A DNA stretch of 64,000 nt from Acanthosepion pharaonis (taxonomy: Eukaryota; Mollusca; Cephalopoda; Sepiida; Sepiidae). The notes beneath the pieces were generated by a model. It ran no database searches and was not told the DNA's origin. It worked only from the letters and a program-made list of their open reading frames with translations. How positions within the stretch are numbered: the stretch's first letter is position 1; the number at the start of each line of letters is the position of its first letter. The DNA lies in the NCBI GenBank assembly GCA_903632075.3, contig CAHIKZ030004282.1, positions 107,001 through 171,000 on the forward strand, written 5' to 3'. Position numbers and translations under genes: made by a program. This document shows, one piece after another, positions 31,807 to 40,975 of this stretch.

Positions 31807-32229
31807 AGATACACAAGTTAAATGACTGTTAAACAATAAACTTATTGTTGGCTAAAATTGAGTGAAATTTGTATTAGATTGCTTGAAAATTGTTGGAGTT
31901 TTTAGTTTAAAATTTGTGTTGAAATCTATTTTACGCAGTTTTTCGCTAAACACAGTGGCATAGAAATAAAAATTAGGTATCGTTGAGCTCGTCATGATGT
32001 AATAACCTACATACCAAGTTTGAGGAAAAAAGTTTAATTCTTCGATTTTTGATCGGGATTATTGATTTGTTTTAATTATCGGGTTTTTACGGTAAGATCC
32101 AATCTCTTTCATTGTATAATACATGTGCCAGGTATGCTCAAAAATCGTTGGATGGATATTGAGTGAAATGTTATGACACAGACAGACAGAAAGACACAGA
32201 GACAAACAGGCACATAGTCATCCTCTGTG
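31807..32229. other. No recognisable feature
   Basis: AT-rich spacer between the SINE and gypsy pol sequence; short (GACA)-like tract near 32175. Confidence 0.5.
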
Positions 32230-34290
32230 ACAATTCTCCTATTTCTTCTTATTCTTTCAGCAATTTTGACTAATATTGGATCTTGTAGAGTTTCTGATAC
32301 CAATCTTTGTAGAGATAATATTTCAGCTCCATATAATAGTTTTTTATTCCGGACTTGAATTTTTCTTTTTGATCCTTATTGCAATATTGTCAACGCATCG
32401 ACATATGGTATTGTATTTCTTATTACGTACCCAGTATCAAAATCATAAGCCATTAGTTTTATGACCCATCTTAGAAGTAACTTTTGCTAGCTCTTTTCTA
32501 GGGTTAAAAATATACTCTAGAGGTTTATGGTCTGACTTTAATAGGAACTTCTTACTCAATAACAATTGTCGAGCTCTGTGATCAAGACAATGGCCAATGC
32601 CTCTTTTTCAATATTTGAATAACTTATTTCTGTTACCGTCAATCTTCTTGAAAGTTACATTATTGGATAGCTTTTTTTGCGATAAAATTGCTGACAGCTT
32701 GCACACTCTCATCCATAGTTAACGTATCCTACTTTTTGGAATCAATGCGTTTTTCTGCGAGTATCTTTTTTAAACCCTCAAACGCTAAGTTTACCTTCGA
32801 GTCCATTTGCACTCACTGTTCTTTTTCCGCAGTTCAGAAAATGGTTCTATTAATTAGTTTTATAATTGGTTGTATTTTAGTGGGCATCTATTATAAAAAT
32901 TAACCAATACTAAAAACGAATCTATTTTTATTAATAGGTTTAGATATGGTTCAATAATATCTTTTGAAATTTGGTACTCTAAATATAATATTCTATCACA
33001 ATATTTGGTACTCTAAATATAATATTCTATCACAATATTTGGTACGCTAAATATAATATTCTATCACAATATTTGGTACCCTAAATATAATATTCTGTCA
33101 CAATATTTGGTACGCTAAATATAATATTCTATCACAATCAAATTCACACATGTCTTTGTTTATTGCCATAGCCGCATTTGTCAACTTGTTGAACACATTT
33201 TTTGTTTTTAGTCTTAATTTCGATGTATCCACATTTAGAACACTTATTACTAATAGTCTATGAATTCTTTTACATTCCACTACTGTAATGGGAATAATTT
33301 CAAATCGGTCTCAGGTTTTAAATGTTACATTGAATTATCCTAGATTTTTTTTTATAAAAGATCCATCAAATTTCAGATGACATTTTTTCAATTTCGGTTT
33401 ACCCATTTGTTACAAAAAAATCTCTTGGGATCAGAGTAACTTCACTCCTCGTATTCACATGCATTGTTAACGGCACGCCATTTAATTTAATTTTTTTTTT
33501 TTCAAAATAATTCTTTTTTCTTAGGTATTCGTATTGAAAAAAAAAACGTCTTCAATTCTTTCTTTCTCTACTTTTTCTACACTATTTTCTTTTTAACTTT
33601 GCATACAGACAGAAAATTATTTTTCTTCGGTAGTTATGCCAAATATTTCCAAAAACGGAGCACTTTTTTCTTTGAATTTTAGGCTCATGGTTACAGTGTT
33701 TCCATTTCTTGGGTTCCTTTGTTGAGACTGCACGTTTCAACCTCATCCTCAGTAGAATTATATTCTTTTATTAATTCCAGCTGTTGCATAAGTTAATTTG
33801 GAGACAAATTAAATTTTAATTGTTCCAATATTTTATATGTATCAGCCATAACTTCAATCAAATGTAATTGAATCAATTCATCCTCAATAGTCAAATTTTG
33901 AGCTCCAAGTTTCACAGAATCTGCATGTTTCTCTTAATCTGTGAAGATATTGTATAATTGATTCATCTTGTTTCCGTTTAATGGACAGAAATTTGGTTCT
34001 TTCTGCGATGACAAGTTTCTTTTTAGATTGTAAACTTCTTTTTATAATTCCGGAAATTTCAACGGAGGCCAAATTCTTCACTTGTTTGGCGTATGACATA
34101 ACATAAATTTTCGTTATAGCTTCAAAACCTGCCGAAGCAAGAAAGGTGTCAATTATTCCATTTCTTTCCTTCTTGCCTGGTTGTCTTTCCGTTATTTTAG
34201 CCTTTGTATCATTCCTTCCGCAAATCTCATTCAAATCTCGACAAATTCTGGAACATCTAAGCGACTTAAACAACCCATCGTCAACGCCAT
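32230..34290 (-). pseudogene. Ty3/gypsy element: gag, zinc-knuckle, RT thumb and RNase H remnants
   Basis: From the right: a MALTMGCLSRLDVPEF-type Gag start near 34290, then Gag (33884-34273, with ERTKFLSIKRKQDESIIQYL and CRFCETW), a decayed zinc-knuckle region near 33180-33280, the RT thumb (NFYNRC, KWT near 32780-32930) and RNase H with LLLSKKFLLKSDHKPLEYIF near 32490-32570. It continues to LQDPILVKIAERIRRN near 32260. The catalytic RT core (YxDD) is missing, replaced in part by a 34-bp repeat array. Numerous frame breaks; dead. Confidence 0.8.
32969..33137. repeat. 34-bp minisatellite, 5 units, inside gypsy pol
   Basis: TTGGTACTCTAAATATAATA plus TTCTATCACAATAT, repeated at 34-bp spacing from 32971 (32971, 33005, 33039, 33073, 33107). 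The last unit runs into the minus-strand zinc-knuckle frame, so the array arose within element sequence. Confidence 0.92.
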
Positions 34291-34668
34291 ATTGTATTGT
34301 GTTTTATTGTAATTTTATTGTGTTATGTTGTATTATATTGTGTTGAATTGTATTGTATTGTCTTTCGTTGTAATGTGTTGTATTGTAATGTGTTATATTG
34401 TATTCTGTTGCATTGTATTGTATTGTGTTGTATTATATTGTAATGTGTTGTATTGTAATAAGTTGTATTGTGCTGGATTGTGTTGTATTTTAATGTGTTG
34501 TATTGTAATGTGTTATATTGTATTCTGTTGTATTATATTGTAATGTGTTGTATTGTAATGTGTTGTATTGTGCTGGATTGTGTTGTATTTTAATGTGTAG
34601 TATTGTAATGTGTTGTATTGTGTTGCATTGTATTGTATTGTGTTGTATTATATTGTAATGTGTTGTAT
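34284..34668. repeat. TTGTATTGTG-type minisatellite, left part
   Basis: Irregular 5-12-bp units (ttgtg, ttgta, ttgtaatg) over 385 bp. The array resumes at 37673-37826 on the other side of the LTR element. The same tract in small form precedes the left LTR remnant at 29530, so it is an expanded part of the gypsy LTR. Confidence 0.85.
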
Positions 34669-35226
34669 TGTATACAAAACAATTTGTATTAAAATACAAC
34701 ATCAATGAATAGTACAATTTTTCTTGATTCACACGCACAAAAGTCCGTTGTAAAAATGTTCATTCGTATAAGAGAAATTGGATTATTAAAGGAATATAAG
34801 AGTCACTTTGTTAATACTTAAGTTTAAGGCGTGCTGGTCACAGGAGATGAAAGGTGAGGTCAATGTGTCGGTAGGAGTCATTCGGTATCTCCGGTGGTGA
34901 AGGAAGGCTGGAGGCGTCGAGTTTGATGGAAGAGGAAAGCGTAGCGACATTCTCTGACGGTACTTCAAAGCTTTCTCTCCCAGGAGTGAATTTATCGCTC
35001 TATTTATTTGTCCCCATCGGCTCAGAGTCAGTCTGCTGAAGCAAACTGTTGGGTATGGCGCGGAGCCGTTTTATTGGTGGAAATTGCTTATTATTCTTTT
35101 TATTTCTTTTTATTTTCCACCGGAAATTCTGCGTGGAGCCGGGTGCGTAAAGACCAGTATTGGTCATTTGCTATTTAGACCTCTGGGGGTTAACATCCGG
35201 TCCTTCGCTTGCTCCGTGCCACCACA
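34669..35226 (-). repeat. 3' LTR of the young element
   Basis: Copy of 37116-37672. The internal ORF runs about 36 bases into it. Identity with the other LTR over the two translated stretches I could compare is complete. Confidence 0.9.
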
Positions 35227-36332
35227 TAACTTTCGCCCCAGTAAACGGAGTTGTTGTTGTTTTTTTTTTTTTTTTTTTGTTGTTGTTTTTTTTTGTTTTG
35301 TTTTTTTTGTTTTTTTGATTTATGAGACTTGATCTCTTTTTCACTCCTTGATATAGTTTTCTCCCAAAATTTACTAGTTCCTTTCTTGATTTTATGCAAA
35401 GTTTTCTCAAACTTGTTCTGTAAATCTTCCTGATCTTGTGAATCAATCATGCTTTGAAATTTTTTGACCATATACTCCTTCCACTGTTGGGCCTGTGGTG
35501 GAATCTCAGAGATAACAGATGTGATCAAGAGTAACATGGCATCCCGATTAAGCCAATCCATACGAACACTGCAGTCTTTGTCCAATAGAGAACAGTATGA
35601 AGTCGATTCTTTTGCTTTCTTTGCTTTTTCTTCCTGAACTGTTTCTACAGTAGAAGCACCAGCAAGCAAGGCAGTTGAATCAGTGGCTGGTTTAAGGCTA
35701 TCAACTGACTGTTTCATCTCCGCATAAAGTTTTTCCAAATTGTCAGCTCGCATTTTCTCTTCCTCCAGTTTTTTTTGCAAAACAGCAATGGCATCATGAG
35801 TTTTATTTTCAGACTTTATTTCATCAGAGCTAACTGAAGCATCATTTTGGTTGGGAACAAGAGAAACACCAAAACTTGATATTTGGTCAGGACTGCCTTC
35901 ATTGAAACTCACATCAACATTCTCTTCTGGAGAAGATTGAATTTGAATGATATCATCATGGAAAGCAGCACCAACAGAACTGCTTATCTCAGTTTGTGAC
36001 TCAGGGTCACTGTCTGAAGCAGGTTCATTTAGATCCTGGGGAACATCAGCAGGACGATCTTCATTTCTTGAATTTGAGACTACTGGTGGTTGCATTTGAA
36101 CATTCCGTTTATTTGGCCATCTGCACCACGGCTTACAAAATTTTGCACGTTCCGCAAAGTATAAATGCGCTCGGCAAATTAGAGGTTTTTGGTCCTTGTT
36201 AAAATGGCGAACACTGGTAGGGAATTTATTTTCACTGTGGGAACAGCCATGTATCTTTTTAGTTTCATTTTTATTTTGCTGTTCATCCTTTTGCTTCCCG
36301 AAATCTGTCGAATATGTGCGGTGTCTTGTTTG
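35190..36332 (-). CDS. Gag zinc-finger plus coiled-coil/basic segment of non-retroviral look
   Basis: Open from just after the Gag TAA (36333-36335) to 35190 and in the same frame as Gag; the first Met is at 36095. In order: a CRAHLYFAERAKFCKPWCRW zinc-finger stretch (C-H-C-C) near 36190-36110; an acidic Ser-rich region (ADVPQDLNEPASDSDPESQ); a coiled-coil-like segment (VLQKKLEEEKMRADNLEKLY); a folded-looking block (SLLDKDCSVRMDWLNRDAML, SVISEIPPQAQQWKEYMVKK, FEKTLHKIKKGTSKFW); and a Lys/Asn-rich end from an A-rich tract at 35246-35312, before the LTR. The part after the zinc finger resembles no LTR-element protein I know. Cellular transcript capture, with the A-rich tract as an old poly(A), would explain it. 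I cannot name the donor gene. Confidence 0.6.
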   Translation of the reverse strand, partial: QTRHRTYSTDFGKQKDEQQNKNETKKIHGCSHSENKFPTSVRHFNKDQKPLICRAHLYFAERAKFCKPWCRWPNKRNVQMQPPVVSNSRNEDRPADVPQDLNEPASDSDPESQTEISSSVGAAFHDDIIQIQSSPEENVDVSFNEGSPDQISSFGVSLVPNQNDASVSSDEIKSENKTHDAIAVLQKKLEEEKMRADNLEKLYAEMKQSVDSLKPATDSTALLAGASTVETVQEEKAKKAKESTSYCSLLDKDCSVRMDWLNRDAMLLLITSVISEIPPQAQQWKEYMVKKFQSMIDSQDQEDLQNKFEKTLHKIKKGTSKFWEKTISRSEKEIKSHKSKKQKKQNKKKQQQKKKKKNNNNSVYWGESYVVARSKRRTGC

Positions 36333-36845
36333 TTAAAAATATAATAGTAAGTCGTCCGCCATTTTTCCAAGACGATCAGTGTCTAAATCGACTTGTGCAG
36401 CTACCACTGGTTTAATGGAGTGAGGTAGGGCTTGAATAAATTTGTGACGTACGATATCGTCCCCTACGCCAATTCGGCTTGCTAATGACATAAGTTCATT
36501 CAGGTATACTGAGGGACGACCTGTTACAGTCGATGACGACATTAATTTGTCCAGCATCTCTGGTTTTGTTTTCTCGTAAGCGCCCGTCACTGCTTCTTTT
36601 AGTGCGTCATAATCTTTTGATTGCAGTATAGTTGGCTGTATATTTCCTACTATGTCCACAGGTAGAGCTGCCAAAGTGTTAAAAATTTTTTGACTGGTCT
36701 GTTTTATATTTGCAATATTAAATTGCGCCTCCATTATCGCAAACCAAGCTATTACGTTTGATTCAATGAAGTTTGGTGGTTTTATCGCAACAGTTTGGAT
36801 TGGTTGGTTTTGATTAATTGTAGTTGCTTCAGCGTCATCTGCCAT
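36333..36845 (-). CDS. Gag capsid-type protein of Ty3/gypsy element (170 aa)
   Basis: Uninterrupted 170 codons from an ATG 271 bases inside the 5' LTR edge. Contains IKPPNFIESNVIAWFAIMEA, QTSQKIFNTLAALPVDIVGN, YDALKEAVTGAYEKTKPEML and ASRIGVGDDIVRHKFIQALP. This is the N- and C-domain capsid layout of invertebrate gypsy Gags of the CsRn1/Kabuki type (P-F-x-A-x-NP-x-x-WFA..E). It ends in a TAA directly followed, in the same frame, by the zinc-finger region, so Gag is cut by a single nonsense codon or uses readthrough. It would assemble particles for the element's RNA. Clade assignment is from memory. Confidence 0.85.
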   Translation of the reverse strand: MADDAEATTINQNQPIQTVAIKPPNFIESNVIAWFAIMEAQFNIANIKQTSQKIFNTLAALPVDIVGNIQPTILQSKDYDALKEAVTGAYEKTKPEMLDKLMSSSTVTGRPSVYLNELMSLASRIGVGDDIVRHKFIQALPHSIKPVVAAQVDLDTDRLGKMADDLLLYF

Positions 36846-37115
36846 GTTTTTGGTTTGTGTTGAATAAAAATTCTAATTTTGTGACAGTTCAATTTTTTTT
36901 TGTGCGTGCGTGTATATATATGTGTTAAAATCACGTCGGCGGTCAACACTTATTGTGTTCGAGGGGGAGTCGATTCGTTGTTACTTGTTGCTTTTATCAG
37001 AAGGTAGGTAGTAGTAGCAGTCCTTCGGGACAGCCGCTAGTTTGGCCTAAAGGTTCAACAAGCAATCAATTTGAGGTCACCATACATAAACAAAATAGCA
37101 TACGAAAGAGAAGGG

Positions 37116-37672
37116 TGTATCAAAACAATTTGTATTAAAATACAACATCAATGAATAGTACAATTTTTCTTGATTCACACGCACAAAAGTCCGTTGTAAA
37201 AATGTTCATTCGTATAAGAGAAATTGGATTATTAAAGGAATATAAGAGTCACTTTGTTAATACTTAAGTTTAAGGCGTGCTGGTCACAGGAGATGAAAGG
37301 TGAGGTCAATGTGTCGGTAGGAGTCATTCGGTATCTCCGGTGGTGAAGGAAGGCTGGAGGCGTCGAGTTTGATGGAAGAGGAAAGCGTAGCGACATTCTC
37401 TGACGGTACTTCAAAGCTTTCTCTCCCAGGAGTGAATTTATCGCTCTATTTATTTGTCCCCATCGGCTCAGAGTCAGTCTGCTGAAGCAAACTGTTGGGT
37501 ATGGCGCGGAGCCGTTTTATTGGTGGAAATTGCTTATTATTCTTTTTATTTCTTTTTATTTTCCACCGGAAATTCTGCGTGGAGCCGGGTGCGTAAAGAC
37601 CAGTATTGGTCATTTGCTATTTAGACCTCTGGGGGTTAACATCCGGTCCTTCGCTTGCTCCGTGCCACCACA
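37116..37672 (-). repeat. 5' LTR of the young element
   Basis: Partner of 34669-35226. Contains the promoter side of the element; no TATA box is obvious. Confidence 0.9.
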
Positions 37673-37826
37673 ATGGCATTGTATTGTTTTGTGTTGTATT
37701 GTATTTTATTGTGTTGTATTGCATTGTGTTTTATTGCGTTGTATTGTAATGTGTTGATTTGTATTGTAATGTGTTGTATTCTATTGTAGTGTATTATATT
37801 GAGTTGTATTGTGTTGTGTATTGTAT
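37673..37826. repeat. TTGTATTGTG-type minisatellite, right part
   Basis: Continues the array of 34284-34668 across the inserted LTR element. Confidence 0.85.
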
Positions 37827-37829
37827 TAT

Positions 37830-37925
37830 TCTAAAACACATGATCAGTAGTCAACTTCCTGTCTGTCTCTATGCTTACTATACACTTTATAACTGTTCTT
37901 CTTAACATATCCAAATAAATACAAT
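37830..37925 (-). mobile_element. Right LTR remnant of the decayed gypsy element
   Basis: CAGTAGTCAACTTCCTGTCT and ATACAATCCTATTTAT match the left LTR remnant at 29585-29685. Together they bracket gag-to-integrase on the minus strand. Confidence 0.6.
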
Positions 37926-37933
37926 CCTATTTA

Positions 37934-38167
37934 TCAATCTACTACATAAGGAAGATCGAAGAAGGAGACTTGCATTGAATTTAATTTTGTTTTAAGATTG
38001 TAGGTGGCTTGGAAGCAAGAAATAGGAAGAGATTTCCAAACTCGAGGAGAACGAGAAACGAAACAATTAGGATAGATGTTGCAGTTACATCTAGCTATTT
38101 CAACTGTAAAACAATCTAGTAGTACACTTAAATTCACGCGGTCGAGGTACCACGGAGGTGAGCTCAT
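37934..38167 (-). pseudogene. LINE ORF2 C-terminus fragment
   Basis: VEIARCNCNIYPNCFVSRSP, RVWKSLPISCFQ and TYNLKTKLN match the xSFxxRTxRLWNSLPxxxFPxxYNLxxFKxxxN end of jockey-like LINE ORF2. Truncated at both sides. Confidence 0.7.
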
Positions 38168-38768
38168 TAGAGCAACTGAAAATACTTATAGAAAAGACCA
38201 AGGGTTAGGGTTCGCCACGGTGACGGGAAAGTGACTGAAATCGAGATGCCAGGTCAGGATCAGTAACATTACAGTCTCTTGTTTTAATCTGCCGCTTTGA
38301 TAGCTTTAAAAAAAAATAAAAAATAAAATAGACGTACTATCCCAAATGTTTCTTCAAATTCGAAACTATTTTTAACACTTCCGCTGCTAACTACGATCTT
38401 CGTATTTCTTATCTTGCTCCAGCTGGCTAAGTACGGAAACCTACGTTTTTTGCATACCCGCTGGTATGAGTGTCCCATTGCGCCATCTATCGTCAAATCA
38501 CAAAGAACAATGCTTCAAAAGATATCATGTGTATACCCATTACTGATCTGATAAGTAATTCCCAGGTATATCCATGAAAATGGAATGCTGTAAAACACAC
38601 TGGTGCCAGTTTTCTATGTAATAAAATATGTAGGTTGAAATTTGGCATTTTCTTTTAAAATGGCTGGCCGGATGGGGGCAGCACTGGGCAAATGAGTAGC
38701 AGTGAAAGTGTTAAAAGAACGCTTTAATGCAATATATTATAATTCAAAGAGGTGGTTCTCTTACTTAC
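38168..38768. other. No recognisable feature; intron sequence just 3' of exon
   Basis: AT-rich. No element recognised. Confidence 0.45.
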
Positions 38769-38952
38769 ATTATTTTGATATTTTCCAGCTTCGTGACGTC
38801 TAATTTCTCCAATTCATCTTCTACTGTGATACCGTGACACGTTAATGTAGTTGGCGATGTGTATTTGCATAAGTCGGAATAAACTGTGGTTGGCCATGCT
38901 ATTTCGACTAAAAATACAGCGACAAGCCACTTGCCCAGTTCACTGCAGTCAC
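38769..38952 (-). CDS. Internal exon of an unidentified host gene (184 nt)
   Basis: Minus strand: polypyrimidine tract ending CTTTGCCTAG, 184 open bases, then AT|GTAAGTAA. The first two bases complete a codon (intron phase 1) and the last two begin one (phase 2). It encodes about 60 residues beginning DCSELGKWLVAVFLVEIAWP and ending EDELEKLDVTKLENIKI. The next exon on this strand (1610-1746) begins in phase 2, and the junction gives KI-I-ELPNLV, still open. The helical, Leu/Val-rich composition looks like a globular intracellular protein; I cannot place the family. Flanked by intron-like AT-rich DNA on both sides. Confidence 0.75.
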
Positions 38953-39452
38953 CTAGGCAAAGAAAATGATAAAATGAAGAGATACAATATTTTGCAGCAA
39001 ATATTAATTCTACCAAGATTTGGAACATTTAGCTTTTATCTTTTCTTTTTTTTTTAATTATTTTCGCAACGATATGTTTGGGTTTATTTTTATTTCGTTA
39101 GTTTAGTTGCTTGCATGACCTGCGTGTCGTCCAACAAGGGTTAATAGCAAAAAAATAAGAATAAAACTTTACTTCCCGAAAGAGAGCGCCACATGAAACA
39201 CAAAAACACGATCTTGTGGCACGAACAAAGTATGTATATCTATAAAAGTTAGAGAAAAACGGAAATGTCTGAGATAGTAAACAAAATAAATGAAAGTTAT
39301 TACAAATGATTTATAAGAGCAAATGTTGCACAAACTGGCGTCATATGATGCATTCCATAAGTTCTGTTTTCGTTAGCTATGACATTGTGGTGGATTTCAA
39401 GAAAAATATAATTAAGCGAGGCAAATAATGTCAGTATAGAACAAGCTATATA

Positions 39453-39788
39453 CACAGGAACCTCGGTTCTTGAACGTCTCGCATGTCGAACAAAACAGAA
39501 AATTCGAGATGAAAATACCTCGGTCATCGAACAAAATTTCGGTTCTCGAACAACATTGCCGAAACGAAACGGAATTCACCGAGTTAAAACGAACGGAATA
39601 ATTTCTGACGCAACCACCGTGTTGTATACATTCGCGTGTTGCACTGTGACTTTTTTTTCCAATTTTATTGGACTGTGATTTTTTTTTCTGAATTGAATCC
39701 TATTGGAGAATTAGTTTCGGTTTACGAACATTTCGGGTTACGAACGGCCTTCAGGAACGAATTAAATTTGTGAACCGATGTTCCGCTG
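39453..39788. mobile_element. Tigger/pogo-type MITE (336 bp)
   Basis: TA-flanked (39451-39452, 39789-39790). Left end CACAGGAACCTCGGTTC and reversed right end CAGCGGAACATCGGTTC match at 14 of 17 positions. TCGGTT..CGAAC / GTTCGANNACC motifs are iterated inside both ends, in the manner of the iterated subterminal motifs in the Tigger copy at 8163-9173. No coding region. Confidence 0.8.
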
Positions 39789-39806
39789 TATTAAGTTATG
39801 TGCCGG

Positions 39807-39960
39807 GAACTTCGATATGGTGTAGCGGTTAACATGCATCTCTTGCATGATCAATTACGATTGAGTAGTGAGTTCAGTCTTTACTGGGAGCTCCATACAT
39901 TCGGCCTTGTGCCACATCTAAGCTAGGCTAATTAAATCGCTATATTAGGTTAACGTCTTG
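39807..39960 (+). mobile_element. tRNA-derived SINE, OR2-like
   Basis: TGGTGTAGCGG (perfect A box), CTTGCATGATC, a B-box position AGTTCAGTCTT, then TACTGGGAGCTCC and the tail CGGCCTTGTGCCACATCTAA. The same tail occurs at 53030-53180 (-), 51085-51110 (-) and, diverged, in the array 50472-51030. I associate this with octopus OR-type SINEs. Confidence 0.75.
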
Positions 39961-40484
39961 CTATTTTCATAAAAAATAAATGATTTTCTACTGCGTATTC
40001 TCTAGTTTAAAAAATACGTGGGCTTTGCGAACTTCTGCACACACTTAATAATAAAACTAAAAACAATACATATGATTATCTTCCCAGACATAGATCACAT
40101 GTTGGGTTACGTCTACACATGCATTATTTTAACACCAGCGACAGATACAAGGTGCGATAGATAAAATGTCGTCTAAATTATGCAAAAATGAAAATAACAC
40201 TGACAGTTCAATAAAAAATATTTACCAAAATTATAAAACAACGCACATGCGCGAATTTTAAAAAATATAAAATGGCAACAATTTACCCTTCGCACTCTGT
40301 ATATAGTTCTGCTGATGAATACTGAGGTTACTATGGAGGGAGCATGTGTAAAATAAAGAAGTTTGAAGAACGGAAACTACAACCAGACGATTGATAACAA
40401 TCAGAAAAGGATTCAATTTGATTTTTTTTAAGCATATCAACCCCAGCAAGGCAGTAGTGCCACTAGCACGCAAGGGGTTACAGA
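39961..40484. other. No recognisable feature
   Basis: AT-rich non-coding sequence. Confidence 0.5.
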
Positions 40485-40975
40485 GAGTGAAAGCAGGAGT
40501 AAGAGGAGAGATATTTGAAGATTATAGCTCTCAGGGAAGCAAGTAAGGAAGGGAGTTCCACTGACGGGAAGTGCGAGATAAGAAGCTGTTGGAGTAGAAG
40601 AGATGGCTACATTTAACTGTTTCGACAGTGATAGGGTGAGACAGAGATGTCAACCTAGTAGCACGCTTAAATTCATGCAGTTTGTAAACCAGTGAAAGTA
40701 GCTCGTCAGAGCAGTTGCCATGAAAATACTTGTAGAAAAGACAGAGAGAAGCCACAGCACGTCTATGAGAAAGTGACTGCAGACTAGATGCCAGATCAGG
40801 ACCAATCACGTTGCATATCCGTTTCTGGATTTTGTCGATGACCTCGAGATGAACAGCGGAAGAACCAGACGCTATATGGCAGCAGTATTGCATGCAAGGA
40901 CGAATGGTTGATTTGTAGATTTGAAGGGCGGACTAGGGTCAGGAAAACTTCTAGAGCAACACAGAGAACCAACTT
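40485..40975 (-). pseudogene. LINE ORF2 C-terminus, part 3' of the minisatellite
   Basis: Reads IQIYKSTIRPCMQYCCHIAS, IDKIQKRICNVIGPDLASSL, LSHRRAVASLCLFYKYFHGN and SFLSRTSRQWNSLPYLLP. Just upstream (higher coordinate) it reads YIESIASS..KVGSLC, which is exactly the segment multiplied in 40956-43128. One frameshift near 40930. Confidence 0.85.

Larger units (their letters stand above)
34669..37672 (-). mobile_element. Young LTR retrotransposon with Gag and a captured-looking ORF (3.0 kb)
   Basis: Near-identical direct repeats of about 557 bp (34669-35226 and 37116-37672, constant offset of 2446 bases, one single-base indel at the end) flank 1.9 kb. Oriented on the minus strand, the LTRs start TGTGGTGGCACGG and end ATACA. 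Inside are Gag, a zinc-finger stretch and a non-retroviral-looking coding region; pol is absent. A TGGTGACC stretch (minus, 37082-37075), resembling a primer-binding site complementary to tRNA-Trp, is 33 bases from the LTR edge. It is inserted in the TTGTA minisatellite of another element. It needs pol in trans. Confidence 0.85.
1747..38768 (-). other. Candidate giant intron (about 37 kb)
   Basis: Interval between two minus-strand exons with matching phase. It is filled almost entirely with transposon remnants, SINEs and simple repeats listed separately. No other minus-strand exon with good splice sites stood out inside it, but a small skipped exon cannot be excluded by eye. Confidence 0.55.
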
